The position numbers and the translations under genes are program-made. The notes under the pieces were generated by a model. It was not told the origin of the DNA. It did no database searches and saw only the letters and a list, made by a program, of their open reading frames with translations. DNA of 64,000 nt from Rotaria sordida (Eukaryota > Rotifera > Eurotatoria > Philodinida > Philodinidae), in NCBI GenBank assembly GCA_905250125.1, contig CAJNOL010000597.1:55764-119763 (forward strand), read 5' to 3'. Below are positions 12,446 to 24,300 of this stretch, piece after piece (the first letter of the stretch is position 1; the number at the start of each line of letters is the position of its first letter).

Positions 12446-13646
12446 ATATCCCTGAAGGGGCAGAGGAATTTCTGGAAAAAATTTTTTTCATTTTCACAAG
12501 ACTTTTTTATGGAAGTCAATAGAAGGTTGTGTCCTGATTTGTATGGGATATAATTCATTTTAGATGATGACTCTCTTCTATTAATTTCTGAACCAACTGA
12601 GGTATATTCTCTATGGGAAAGGGTAATTTTTGGTATCTTTTAATAGGGCTCCTTCAATCATTCTACTAGAACCCGAATCAATTCTTGCATAACTTTGAAG
12701 TACTATATGTGTGCTTTAAAGTGGTACAGGCCAGACTTCTATAGGGCCCATTTCTAGGAAAACCCAACCCCGTCAAAATCGTCATTTTGGTGAAAATCAT
12801 GATTTTGTGGAAGACACTCTGAGTGATAGGAATTATTCAGCGAGCTGAATTTTTTATCAGAGTAGGTATTCCATGAGATCTGCTCATAGCCAGAATTTCA
12901 GCTATCCACCATCATCCATTCATGAGATTTGTATACATAGATGGACCCAAATATTGATTTCGAGCCCCTAAAGATGACCTTTGTTGTAAGCCGTTTCTGG
13001 ACGTCCCAGGCTGATTTTGCCATGAAGTTGTACACCTCAGATGACTCTGCCAACTTTTTAAACCCAGCCCCCATACAATCTGGTTTCTTGAGAGAAAACC
13101 TCGTCTGAAAATCACGATTTTTCATGAAAAATCCATTTTTGAGAGGGTTCTACTGATCGAAAGAAAAGGCATTTAAAGCTGAAATTCTCGGAAAATACAC
13201 ATCACTATATACTCTAGCTCGAGTGAAAATTTCAGACCTATATCTTATTCCCATCAAGAGTTATGAAGCACCAAAGTTGCTCAAAATATGAATTTTTGCT
13301 CATATTGAATGAGTCATAGAAAATAAAGAACGCAATATTTTGGCTTGAAATTTATATGATGGCTATAACTCATAAAGATATATGTCCACAAAAAATTTCA
13401 GCTCATTTGGCCATGCCGTCCTTGAGATATGGACCTGTCAGGACCTCCCTTGGTCAAAGTGCTGATTTTAAGTGCTTTTCGTAAAACTGTCATAAAAAAT
13501 CAACGGTTCAATATTTTTCAAAACGGCTTGCGTCAAAGTTCATAAAACGCTTCCCTCAATAAAAATATACCCAATTGAGCAAAATCTAAAGACCTCGTTT
13601 GAGCAGCATTTCTATACTGTAGGTCGTGACTTACGTGGAATGGTTC
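12446..13646 (-). repeat. Right arm of the foldback element
   Basis: Inverse partner of 11330-12419 and the longer of the two arms. The minus strand carries the homologous 75-codon frame at 13125-12898. By eye it differs from the left-arm frame at about nine of 75 residues, with no stop or frameshift in either copy. No family was recognised for the peptide. Confidence 0.85.
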
Positions 13647-14279
13647 AAATGTAAAACTATTTGAATTCAATGCGTGTTAATCCATAAAGTGACAGAATTG
13701 GTATAAAATCTAGAGAATATCAAGTATTAATCATGATGCTTATCCAATTAGGTATTATCTTATTAGGTGTTTACTTTTTCCAAAGTATCTAGTTCATTCA
13801 AGTGTCACAATATATTGAAAAGTAAATAAATAAATACTCAAATAGTTCGTGATAATTTTTATTCATCTATTGCTTATCAAGATTACTAAATGACTACCTT
13901 TTTCGTTCTGACTTGGACTGTCTGCCAGTTAAACGAGACCGACTGATATTTCTAATTTTTCAAATCTATTAAACTCTATATCTTGATAGTATAGTAGCAT
14001 TTTATTTTCATATACTTAATCAATTTATTTTCACAGAAATTATACAAAAATAAATTCTTTCACAAAATTAGCGAATTTAAACAAGAAGAAAAATCATTAT
14101 AAATATTTTTCATAAGAAAATGTGAAAAAAAGAAGACAGTTTTGACTTCTAATTGAATAATAACATTGTTATTTTTTGTATTTTCGCTGAAATAAATTAA
14201 TACTAGGTATTTTCTCCTGATCTTTTTTCATTCATTCGGTCTTTTATTCTCAGAGATATTCCATCAATTATAAATGATG

Positions 14280-14545
14280 AAAGCTGGTAGTCAAAACCAT
14301 CAGCTTGTGGCGTCGTCTTATGGTTTACCTTCATTACGAAGAAAATTCATACTACATGACACATAGATCAGCAACTTTAGCCTGGTGGATCATGAAAATT
14401 TCCTATGGACAGAGCAGAACAGGCTAAAATTCCAAATCTTAATCTATCGAGGGAGGTTACTCTTGTAGTCCAAAGGCGCTTGGAAGGCGAAAAGCCAGCT
14501 CAACAACATTGATCTAGATAAAGCATTTCATCGCAATGCATAGTC
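14280..14545. other. GC-richer island of unknown nature
   Basis: About 260 bases are noticeably richer in G and C than the surroundings. The island contains a short plus-strand frame starting MDRAEQAKIPNL and ending EKPAQQH, and a local inverted pair (AGCTGGT ... ACCATCAGCT) at its left edge. It could be an exon fragment, a transposon relic or a structured RNA. I cannot decide. Confidence 0.25.
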
Positions 14546-14871
14546 CATGTTTAGTCTCGCAATTGTTTCCATAAGCATGAATACATTAATTCTATTAGAC
14601 AATTAACTTTAATTAATGTTTATCATCTACGATAATATAATATATAATTCATTACGAACATGAATCAATCATTTAAAAAATGTTACAATAGAAATTTTCA
14701 CGCAAAGATAATCGACTACGATTTGTTATTTTTTTTTCCCTGTTATTTTAGTGGCAGTTTTTAATAGCATTTACTGCCAATCACAGAAAACAATAATAGC
14801 ATTGCACACAAAAAGAAAGACTATAGATAAAACAGACGCATCAAATGGTCAGTCAAATAAAATAAGATTAT

Positions 14872-16399
14872 TTAATCACATGTACTAAGATAACTACGTT
14901 TTCGATGAGCATGATGATAAAGACCATTTGATTGATTACCATGAAATGTTGGAGATAAAGAATCAACTCTATTTAATTTATCAATTGATTCTTTTCGAAT
15001 ATAAATCGGTATTTTTGGATTAATAAATGCATTAAGAAGAATAAGAAATGCACGAGATGGTAATATACCTTTTATTAATGGTATTAAATAATAGAAACGT
15101 GGTACACAAACCCATTTTCGATTTATCTAAATAGAATACATTTTAGATATAAACAATTGAAGTATGAAAATACAAACCAATATTGCATGCATAATTTTCT
15201 TTGCTGCATAATCAAGTGTAAGTGGTGGAACCAATGGATTAAAACGTGTTTTAGCTAGTTGATATAAATTTGTCGAAAGATAATGAGTTACTGCCGAAGT
15301 AGTATATATACCATCATATCCTCCTATATAAGATATTATTTTGATAAAACAAAAAAACAAAGAAATTTCTATTTACCTAATGTTAATTCATGATCAACAC
15401 TTTCCATAAGACCAACAAGACCAAATTTAGCTGTACATATATCTGAAAAATTTCCCAGACCAAATACAGCTGTTGTACCAAGTATTGTTACTATATGTCC
15501 ATGATTACGTGTCATCATTGATGGAAGAATTTGACGAATTAACTAAAAAAAAATATATATACATCTTAAGTATTTTTCATAATTCAATAATTATCATTCA
15601 GATAGGTAGAACAAAAAAAAACCCCTAAGCCATGTCAAAGGAAAATAGATATTTGTCTAATATAGTTCTATAATTATATGAAATATAAGAAATTATTGTT
15701 TATCTTTATGCAAAAGAAAAACTTCTTATGATTACAAAATATTCTATCTATCTAAACTAAAGACAGCTATATACCCAATATGCTGCAAATAGATTAACAT
15801 TTAAGCATCGTGAATATTCTTCTTCAGTCATCTCCAAAATAGATTTGGATGATAAAACAGCCGCTTTAAAATAAAAACAAATAAGTATATTCATACAAAT
15901 ATTTCAATTATTAATAAACGCACAAACCATTATTAATTAACATTGTTATATCACCAACATCTCTCTCAATATTTCCTAAAAGTTGATGTACTTCATCACG
16001 ATTTCCAATATCACATTTATATGTAAATACACGATTTTCATTATTAGGTGTTAATGCTAATTCTTTTGCTATTAATTCAGCTGTTTGTGCATTTCCATTT
16101 TCATCAATATCACATAAAACAACAATAGCACCTCGTTTAGCAAATAAAAGTGCCATTTGTTGACCTAAATAATAAAATAATTGATCAATTAAAAACACAA
16201 AAAAAAAAAAGACTAAAGAATTTAAATAATATTTATTTTTACCTAGACCATTTCCAGATCCTGTTATAAGTACAATTTCATTTCGAATATTTTTTTCTGT
16301 TGTTGAAAAAATATAATGACTAATAGCTTGTATAATAGTATGAATGACTTCAATAATTATTCCAATATAATATTTAAGATTTTTAATATGAGCCCACAT
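14872..16399 (-). CDS. SDR16C-type short-chain dehydrogenase with lost catalytic residues
   Basis: Six exons (16399-16243, 16164-15928, 15863-15775, 15542-15377, 15323-15178, 15126-14872) join to 349 residues. The N-terminus has a hydrophobic membrane-anchoring segment (about 10-30), as in 17beta-HSD11/13 and epidermal retinol dehydrogenases of ER or lipid droplets. The cofactor site TGSGNGLG (46-53) and the VLCDID acidic strand end are intact, as is the NVN asparagine (Asn155). The active site is not. Ungapped alignment from the shared HGHIVT motif puts Gly183 where the catalytic Ser should be. Ile196 sits in place of the catalytic Tyr of YxxxK (seen as DICTAK), with Lys200 retained. NNAG is NNAA. 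I infer a pseudoenzyme that may still bind NAD(P)(H), or one with altered chemistry. No stop or frameshift is seen, so it appears to be under coding constraint. The ATG is preceded by AT-rich leader. Confidence 0.88.
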
Positions 16400-16510
16400 A
16401 TTTTATTATTCACAAACACATCTAAAAAAAATTGAATATCAAGATTATTAATGTCCCAAAAGAAAAATTATACAAAATATTTATCACAGAAATAAAAGAA
16501 AAGAATGATA

Positions 16511-16775
16511 CTTGTAAAAACTGCGAACATTCATATTTACTTATACAAGATTTTTTTACAATTAAATATCAATGTAGTCAAAGATAAGTTTTAGAGTACG
16601 CACAAAAACAAACTGCGGACACTCATAGTTACTTTGATTTAAATTGTAAAAGATAATAATAATTACCTTGTATAATCAAAAAATCAAAGTAACATCATAG
16701 ATGTTTGTATGATATTCGTTTCAAACTCTATGTTTTCTAATTACAAATTTTGGTAATGTCTGTAGTTTTTACAAG
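16511..16775. mobile_element. TA-flanked MITE (Tc1/mariner-like ends)
   Basis: GATACTTGTAAAAACT at 16507 is the perfect 16-base inverse of AGTTTTTACAAGTATC ending at 16779. Both ends sit next to a TA dinucleotide (16509-16510 and 16776-16777), as expected for a TA target duplication. The element is about 265 bp and non-coding. Internally, AAACTGCGGACACTCATAGTTACT near 16610 repeats, with changes, the left-end AAACTGCGAACATTCATATTTACT. It lies in the 410 bp gap between the RNF103 stop (16809) and the SDR start (16399), so it probably falls in the RNF103 3' UTR or the SDR promoter. Confidence 0.8.
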
Positions 16776-16808
16776 TATCCAAAAGAAAAAAAAAAAGGAG
16801 TTCAATAT

Positions 16809-19800
16809 TTATTCAACCATCACCGGTGAACGACAAAGTGGACATGTATTATATTCACTATTACATAACCAATTAAATAAACATCTACGATGAAAATGAT
16901 GAAGACATGGTAATGTACATATGTAAACATTATTAAAATATTTTTCAAGACATATTGAACATTGATAAATTTCACTTATATTCATTTCATTTTGAGATGA
17001 ATTTAATGAATTATTATTTTCATCAGTTTCACTTGTATAAAAATAATCTTGTTGAGATATTGAAACAATATTTGTTATACGTCGATGTATAAAAGATTTT
17101 TTTAATGTTGAATCATATTCATTTATATTATTAGATTGTTCTAATTCAATATCAGAATAATATTCACTTGTACCATGTATTGTTTTTCGTCGTCGAATTG
17201 TAAAACGCCATATAGGAAGATTTTTAAAAGCAATTATTCGATTATTTAATATATTTACATTTGAATTTATTGTTAATAATGAATATTGATTTAACCAAAG
17301 ACTATCCTGAGAAAAATAATGTATTAAAGTATTATCAGTATGTTCATTTGATTCTTGATCTGAAAATAAAATACATAAAACAAATTGCCAAACTTTTGAA
17401 CATAATGCATGTGTTTGATCGATCATTATAATACCATTTGGTATCTAAAATGAAACATAATTCTTTTTAATTCAACAGTAAAATTATGCAATAAGATATG
17501 TTCGATATATAGAAAGAAAAAAAAAAGCATCGTTAATAATATATTCTTTAAAAAATGAACCAAAAATCTTCGAAATCTATCATATAAAGTTGTAGCAACA
17601 GTGAATGATGAACTTCGCCTCTTTCTTTACTGCTTGACATATGTTAGCAAAGGCTAAAGTCCATATAAAATGAGAAGTAAAATCTGGATATGCCAATAAA
17701 TAGTCTAGATAAGGACACGCACATTCGGTCATATAAAGAGTTTATTCAATAGGAATTTACTTTTGACCAAGAAGAAAAGCAATACTGAAATTTGCAACAA
17801 GAGATTAGTCTAATGAGAAATTCATTAAAAATGTATAAGAATAATTCTTTCTTTTTTTTATTTGAGTTATGGATTCATGTAAAAGAGTCTGGAGAAAGTA
17901 ACTCCCTAATCTTGAAAAAATTTTCGTTTTTCTGCAGTGAACTTTCAGCGTTTTTTTTTGCACTTCGATTCCCAAAACAAATGTTCGAACCTCACCCTGA
18001 AATTCAGTTAACTTTAGCAAAAAGCCTCATGAGTCATCGACTTGTCTCCAATGCTGGCAACTTCGGATCATTTCATGCTATTTTAATAAAAAATTTTTGT
18101 AATTCTATTCTTAAGATTAACTTTTGAATATTAACACTATTGAACTGCAATTATCTTCTATTAGACAAAATCTCATAATCGATTTTGAATTTGAAACTTA
18201 TTCAATGAATAACATTTTCGATATTTATCAGTGTCTATATATATATATATATTCTTTCATAGTAATCAATGATTAATTAACTAACGTTGTGAATATAGAA
18301 CATTTATCAAAAGATAAACAGTATATATGAATTTTTCTATATAATTCATTATGTTCCTTATGTACCAATTTTTAAGTTTTATACATTGAAATAATATAAA
18401 ATAAAAAATATTTCGAAATACGATTGATATTTTCAAAATATAAAATCAGATGTGTATTCATTTAATTATTAAACTTACATCATATGTTATTGATCCAAAT
18501 CTTTCTTTTAAATACCATCTAAAACATAGACCTAATCCAATATGTAATATAATCATATTTGAATATAAAATCCATTTTGATACAATTGAATAAATAAATA
18601 AATCATTTCTAATAAACATTAAAATTTTTGAATATTGTGAAAATTTTATTAAATAAAATGATATTATTTGTAATATATAATCAATTGTATTTGTTGATAT
18701 ATAATTTAAACATAATAACCATAAAAATCCAGATATAATATTAATTATTAAAATTTTTTTAAATAATAAAAAAAATGATTGTACTAAATAAATATCATAA
18801 AGAAAATAAATATTTAATATAATAAAATAAATATACATTAATGTTTGAATATTTATTGTTAAATATGATAGAAATATATTTAATGAACGATATGAATAAA
18901 ATTCATAATAATTATTATATGAATTATTTTTATTATTATTATAAATATATGTATTTATTGTTGAATTTTGAAATAAATATTTTATTTGAAAAGTTTTATT
19001 TTCTTGAAAATTTATATGAAAATTAATAATAGAACCATAATGATATAATAATGTAAAATAATAAATTGGTATTATTGATGAATATGAATTTTTATTTATT
19101 TGAAATTCTAATATTGATCGATTTTTTATTGGTAATTCATACCAATTAAAATTTTTATTTATATGATTTTCTAATGTTTTACTTAACCATTTTAATATAT
19201 ATTGATAATTATAATGTACTATTGAATCAATATTATATGAATAAATATTAATTGAACGTCGATTTATTGTTGGAATAAGTAAAATAAATCGTTCAGTATA
19301 TAATGTTCGACATAAATTAGAATATTCATTATTTGAACAATTAACTATTCCTGTTTGAATATTAAATAATGATAAACGACGTTCAATTATTTGCCATTTA
19401 TCAGTAGAAAGATAAATTAATGATTGACGAAGTTTTTCATTAGGTAAAAGATGAATAAACCTAATTTTCAATAGAAAAAAACAAATAAATATTCAAGACA
19501 ATCAATAATTAATTTTTTACCAGATTGTATCTTTACAATCATCAACAAAATCAAGTAATTGTTTATATGATGAAAATACTATTGTTTGACGTTTTGTATA
19601 ATCTTCAATAGGTTCAAATAATTCAATTTTTCTAACAGAACCTATAAATAAATCGAAAATATTTAATAATAAAATTTATTTCTCGATATTTTGTTTTTTT
19701 TTTTGTTATAAAGACAAACGGCCGAGAAGTTCATATACATTGTAAACGATCAAACATTCAAATTGACAACAACTTTGCGCGATTTATTTGACTTGAAAAA

Positions 19801-20754
19801 TGTTATGTATTTGATAGAGAATACTTCTATAGACTGTTTATATCCTATGAACATTCGTCTTTTTTTTTGTTTTGTTTTACTCAACAACGAAGATTTGAAT
19901 TGATATGATGTAACATGATAAAAGAAGATAGTGTTCATAACATTGCAAACAACTTTAAATTGTATATTATATAAACAGTCGTTTTTTTTTTTGAAAATAA
20001 AAATGATGAAGATAAATTAAGTCTGTCTTTATAATCAAATTCGTTATTTACATAAATTTAATTATTAAATGTTTGGCATTGCCAGTTTTTCCATTAAAAT
20101 GATATACTACTAGCTTATCAATGTTTCTAGGCATTCATAATTACCAAAAGAAAAACGAATACCATTTAAAGATCATAATAAATTTGAAGAACTTGTCAAC
20201 TATATCGATATCCATAGTATAACATACAGAAAAAAAAAACAATCGTTTGCCTCGGCACGCACTGATTACAAATGAAAAAACAAAGATAACATATGACACG
20301 ATTCTTTCATCAGCTGGAAAAAAGCAATATTGACTCAAACATTATCTTTCGTCAATAAATAACTACAGCTTGCTAATGTTAGTACCTATATGACAATAAA
20401 GTACTTTCAAACATTAGCATCATACTAATAGGTACAAAGAAATTCAAACTATTTCAAAATTTTTCTAATCATCAATGAATTATTCTCTTCTTCATCTCCC
20501 TGATAATATTATTCACCTGTCTGTTCAACCATTTTAATTAAATCATATTTTTCATTAATATTTACATATGCTATACCCCGTAGATTAAGAATATGTTGTA
20601 ATTGTTTAATATTTAATTGATTAATAGATACAATTTGTTGAGAAAATAAATTATGTGTTGATAAATGAAAATAATATTGATATAAATCATATACACGATT
20701 GATAAAAAAAAAAGAAATAAAATACAAACAAACAAATATATAACGACTAATCAT
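16809..20754 (-). CDS. RNF103: RNF103 (KF-1), ER-membrane RING-H2 E3 ubiquitin ligase
   Basis: Four exons (20754-20517, 19641-19521, 19460-18479, 17444-16809) join in frame to 658 residues; human RNF103 has 685. RNF103 is an ER multi-pass ubiquitin ligase linked to ER-associated degradation. Exon 1 has an N-terminal membrane helix and a segment (LNIKQLQHILNLRGIAYVNI) matching the family's LKTILECRGLGY region. Exons 2-3 carry the lumenal thioredoxin-like part (DDCKDTIWFIHLL, FNIQTGIVNCSNN). The end of exon 3 encodes about four membrane helices. Exon 4 holds the conserved KNLPIWRF motif and a RING-H2 domain at 609-651: C609, C612, C627 x H629 xx H632 xx C635, C648 xx C651. The RING is intact. 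Introns 1 (875 bp) and 3 (about 1.03 kb) are long for this window. Exon 3 is extremely rich in Ile, Asn and Tyr, reflecting AT bias. Confidence 0.9.
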
Positions 20755-20864
20755 CTAAAGCAAAAAAAAAGAAAGAAGTTGAAAATAAAAATCAAAGACA
20801 AATGATTTGTTTTTTTTTTGTCTGAAATGAGTTTTATATACATTAGAAATATTGTTTCATAGAA

Positions 20865-20892
20865 AAACAAACAAACAAACAAACAAACAAAC
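20865..20892. repeat. (AAAC)n microsatellite
   Basis: About seven tandem AAAC units just upstream of the first RNF103 coding exon. Confidence 0.9.
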
Positions 20893-21348
20893 CAGGTCAC
20901 ACAAAAGAAAAAACACGAAAAACAGAAATTGGAGTGTAAGAGAAAGAGATTGTATGACAAATAAAATAATGTACAATTATATTTGTTGAGCAATCATTAA
21001 AAAAAAATGAGAAGCAAAAAAAAAAAAAGGTAAACTTGATTTATCTTTGTTGGGTTTTGTTTTCTGAATTGTGATTTTGTTTTATGTTTTATTATTTTTT
21101 TTTTCCAAAAAGAAATGACAAAATATATAAATTATCAGAGATCAAAAACATCATACATCAATGTGTGAAATTATAAGACTAGACAAGAAAAAAACAAAAA
21201 ACAAAAACCAAAAAAAAAAAAAATAGTAGCAAGAAGAATTTCACTGTGATCATGCAAAAACTTATTAAAGTTAGGCACACTTATGATTATTATTATTTTA
21301 TTTTATTGTTGCTATTATTGGTCTATATATCATTCTCATGACATTTAA

Positions 21349-24300
21349 TTAAGATAATTTAGCAACAAGTAATAAATGTTTTCGTTGAATTTGTTGATTA
21401 TGTAATATAGACCATCGATCATCATCAATATTATATATTTGTATAATCCAATAATAATCTTTATTTAAAGATTTTTTATCTTGTGTTATTAATAAAGATT
21501 CTTTTTCTGTATCAGTTAAATTTGATAAACATACTAAACCACTAACAATAAGACGTCGATCAACAAGTACACATTGACAATAATTTATATATGAATATAG
21601 CATTGATTGTTTTAATAAGATTTCATTACGTACTAAATTAAAACGATAGATTTGTTTTGATTGCCAATAAACAAGATAAAGATCATCATCATGTGTTACA
21701 AGTGAAAATCGACCTATATTATTATTGCGTGGTAACATATAATAACCAGCTGATGTTAAACATGGATCGTTTACAATAGCGTTATCTATCGATGGAGTCT
21801 ATGAAAAAAAAAAAACATATTTATATATAAATAATTTTTATAATTATTTGAATAAATATGAAGATAAAGATTTGTTCTTTGAAATCGAAGTTTACATTTA
21901 GAATCTATTAGACAGTGTCACATACTATAACTTGAATATAAATAATAAATCTTCATAAGCAACTCTTGCCATCTATTTCATAAAGATAAAAAAGTTACGA
22001 TGACCGATCTACTAATTTTAGATTGATATACAACTTCAAGTTTTATCATTGACAAAAAAAAAACAGAAAAATCGATGAAAATGTTTATTTGCAATATTTT
22101 CATGTCTTACGATAGGGATAATTAATGACTTGAAAAACTCTTCATCATCATAAATCCATAGAATGTATGTTGATCATATTCGCAATTGTATGCCTATTAG
22201 ATATTAGTAACTTAGAATTATTGTTACATTCTTAGAACAACGATTCAATGAAGTTTTTTTGTCTAACAGAATCTGATCAAGAAAATAATAATCATTTTGA
22301 TAAAAAAAAATTTTCTAACTTACTCTTGAAAGTTGTGTTTTATCTTTTCCTGTTGTTGAAATTGATGATGCTAATTCATCATTAGATGTATTCATTTTAA
22401 TAGTTTGTCCATTAGTAAATTCATCAGAATGTTGCATCCTCAATTTATATGTATGTAACATTTGTGTATCATTTTTATTTGATAATAATAACCATTGTCC
22501 TGTTGCTACAATTGGTTCACATTGATATGAAGGCACACTTTCACCAAGACATGTCCATGTTTCAGTTATTAAATCAAACATATCAACTGAACGACATGGA
22601 CTTGATGTTGATGATGATGATGATGAATTTGTAATACCAAAAAATAATAAAACAAAATTTTGAAAAATAACACATGTATGTTGACCACGTGGATATGGTA
22701 AACATATAGAAGACATTTGCCATTTAAGTGTTGATAATGAAAACATCCATATATGATCACTTAATTCACCAGAACGTAATTGTCCACCAAACAAATACAA
22801 TGTTGTATTTGTTGATACACATGATACATGAGAAAAAAGTTCTGGTAAACCACCAAGAAAACGCCAACGTTGTCGAAAAAAATCATAAGCATGTAAAAGA
22901 CAATGTGAAGATGATAAATGACAGTCAGGTGATGGAGAACGATTATGATGATGATGAAAATTTAAAGAATCATCACAATGATTTGAATCAAGATGACTTT
23001 AAATAAAAAAAGAAAAGAAATCATTGAAATTATACACATAACAAATAGCGTAGTTTATATAATAGACTAATATATTTTTTTCTACAGGAAATTATTAATT
23101 ATTATCTGATTTCCGCATTGTATACTAAATCAATAGAAAATGTTCTATTCAAACGAGTGATTGAAAAGTACTTAGACAAAATGTTCATTCATTTTTTTAG
23201 CTTACATTACGTTCCTACAAAAAGAAAACTCGGCTCATAACTCCTAAAATAAAAGTTCTAGAAAAATTTTGAATCCATATTCAAAATAAACACAAAATTC
23301 TGATTCTAACTCAATGTTTTCAAATTTCTACGCGCTTCTAAAAAAACAAACTACAAAAAGGAATAATTATTTTTCCATTATCCATTATAAGATTATAAGA
23401 AAAAAAATATTATCATAATTTTATTTTAACTAATATATGAATTCGCTAATTTTTTAAATTACACTTTGATAGAGTAAATTTTTTGTTTTTACAAGTAACA
23501 AAATTCTGTATAGCCTCTTATTAAACTACTATAAAAACTTATAAATCATAATTTATGAAGAATGATGAATTGAAACTTCTGATAAGATTTTCATATCAAA
23601 TTAACAATAGACAGAAAAAATTTTCTTTGATCAAAGTTGATTAAATCCTATCTTCAAAAATTGTGAACTATAAGATTAAAACGTACACTACATATTTGAA
23701 TGCACTCAACAATTTTTTTAAATGGATTTATTCTTTATGATTTGTTTTTATTCATTTAAAAGACTATGTATATACACAATAAAAGATTTCTCAATTGATA
23801 CAATAATAAAATGCTTAGAAAAATAAACAAAAATAATTTTATTATAACTGTTTTTTTGTCTGTACTATTTATTATTAATAAAAACTTGTAATTTAAATTC
23901 TTATTCTAATAAATTAAATTTTTCTATAGTAAACAACTTTTGAAATATTTATACAATAAAATATCATTTTTTATATTTTTAATTAAATTTCTTCACTTTT
24001 TTAGAATAATATATATACTTTTTCTTTTATATTACATTTAAACATTCTCTCGGAAGTTTTTCAGTATTTACAGTTTAATATATCATAAGTACAAAGAAAC
24101 ATAAGTTTTTTAACCTTGAAACTTAAAACGATTTTTCTTATTGTTTTTGTCTAAAGAATTTTTCATATTCATTCATTCGTAAACGATTTAGTTCTAAGGC
24201 TATTATTCAACTAAATAGAAAATCTCTTGTTTTTCTTTTTTTTTCTTAAATCAATATACTTTTGATTTAAGACATGATTTGTTGTTGTTGTTGTTGTTGT

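Larger units (their letters stand above)
11330..13646. mobile_element. 2.3 kb foldback (near-palindromic) element
   Basis: The left end, GAACCATTCCACGTAAG at 11330, is the exact inverse of CTTACGTGGAATGGTTC ending at 13646. Similarity continues inward through both arms almost to the centre: ACTTCC at 12354 pairs with GGAAGT ending 12516, and AGGGATAT at 12412 pairs with ATATCCCT ending 12453. The unpaired loop is only about 26 bases. The left arm is about 1.09 kb and the right arm about 1.20 kb. The difference is one segment present only on the right, about 13404-13510. I could not find a convincing target duplication (left flank ...TTGTATAG, right flank AAATGTAAA...). This is the structure of a foldback or long-inverted-repeat transposon, or of an inverted duplication of an element. 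It encodes no recognisable transposase. Confidence 0.85.

Noticed and set aside
17792..18127. 111-codon plus-strand open frame inside RNF103 intron 3
   Set aside because: It has no domain, starts and ends arbitrarily within an intron on the opposite strand, and contains phenylalanine runs from T tracts. There are no splice partners.
22728..23006. 92-codon frame rich in His/Asn/Asp opposite the Kelch exon
   Set aside because: It is an antisense shadow of a well-supported Kelch exon that encodes low-complexity His/Ser.
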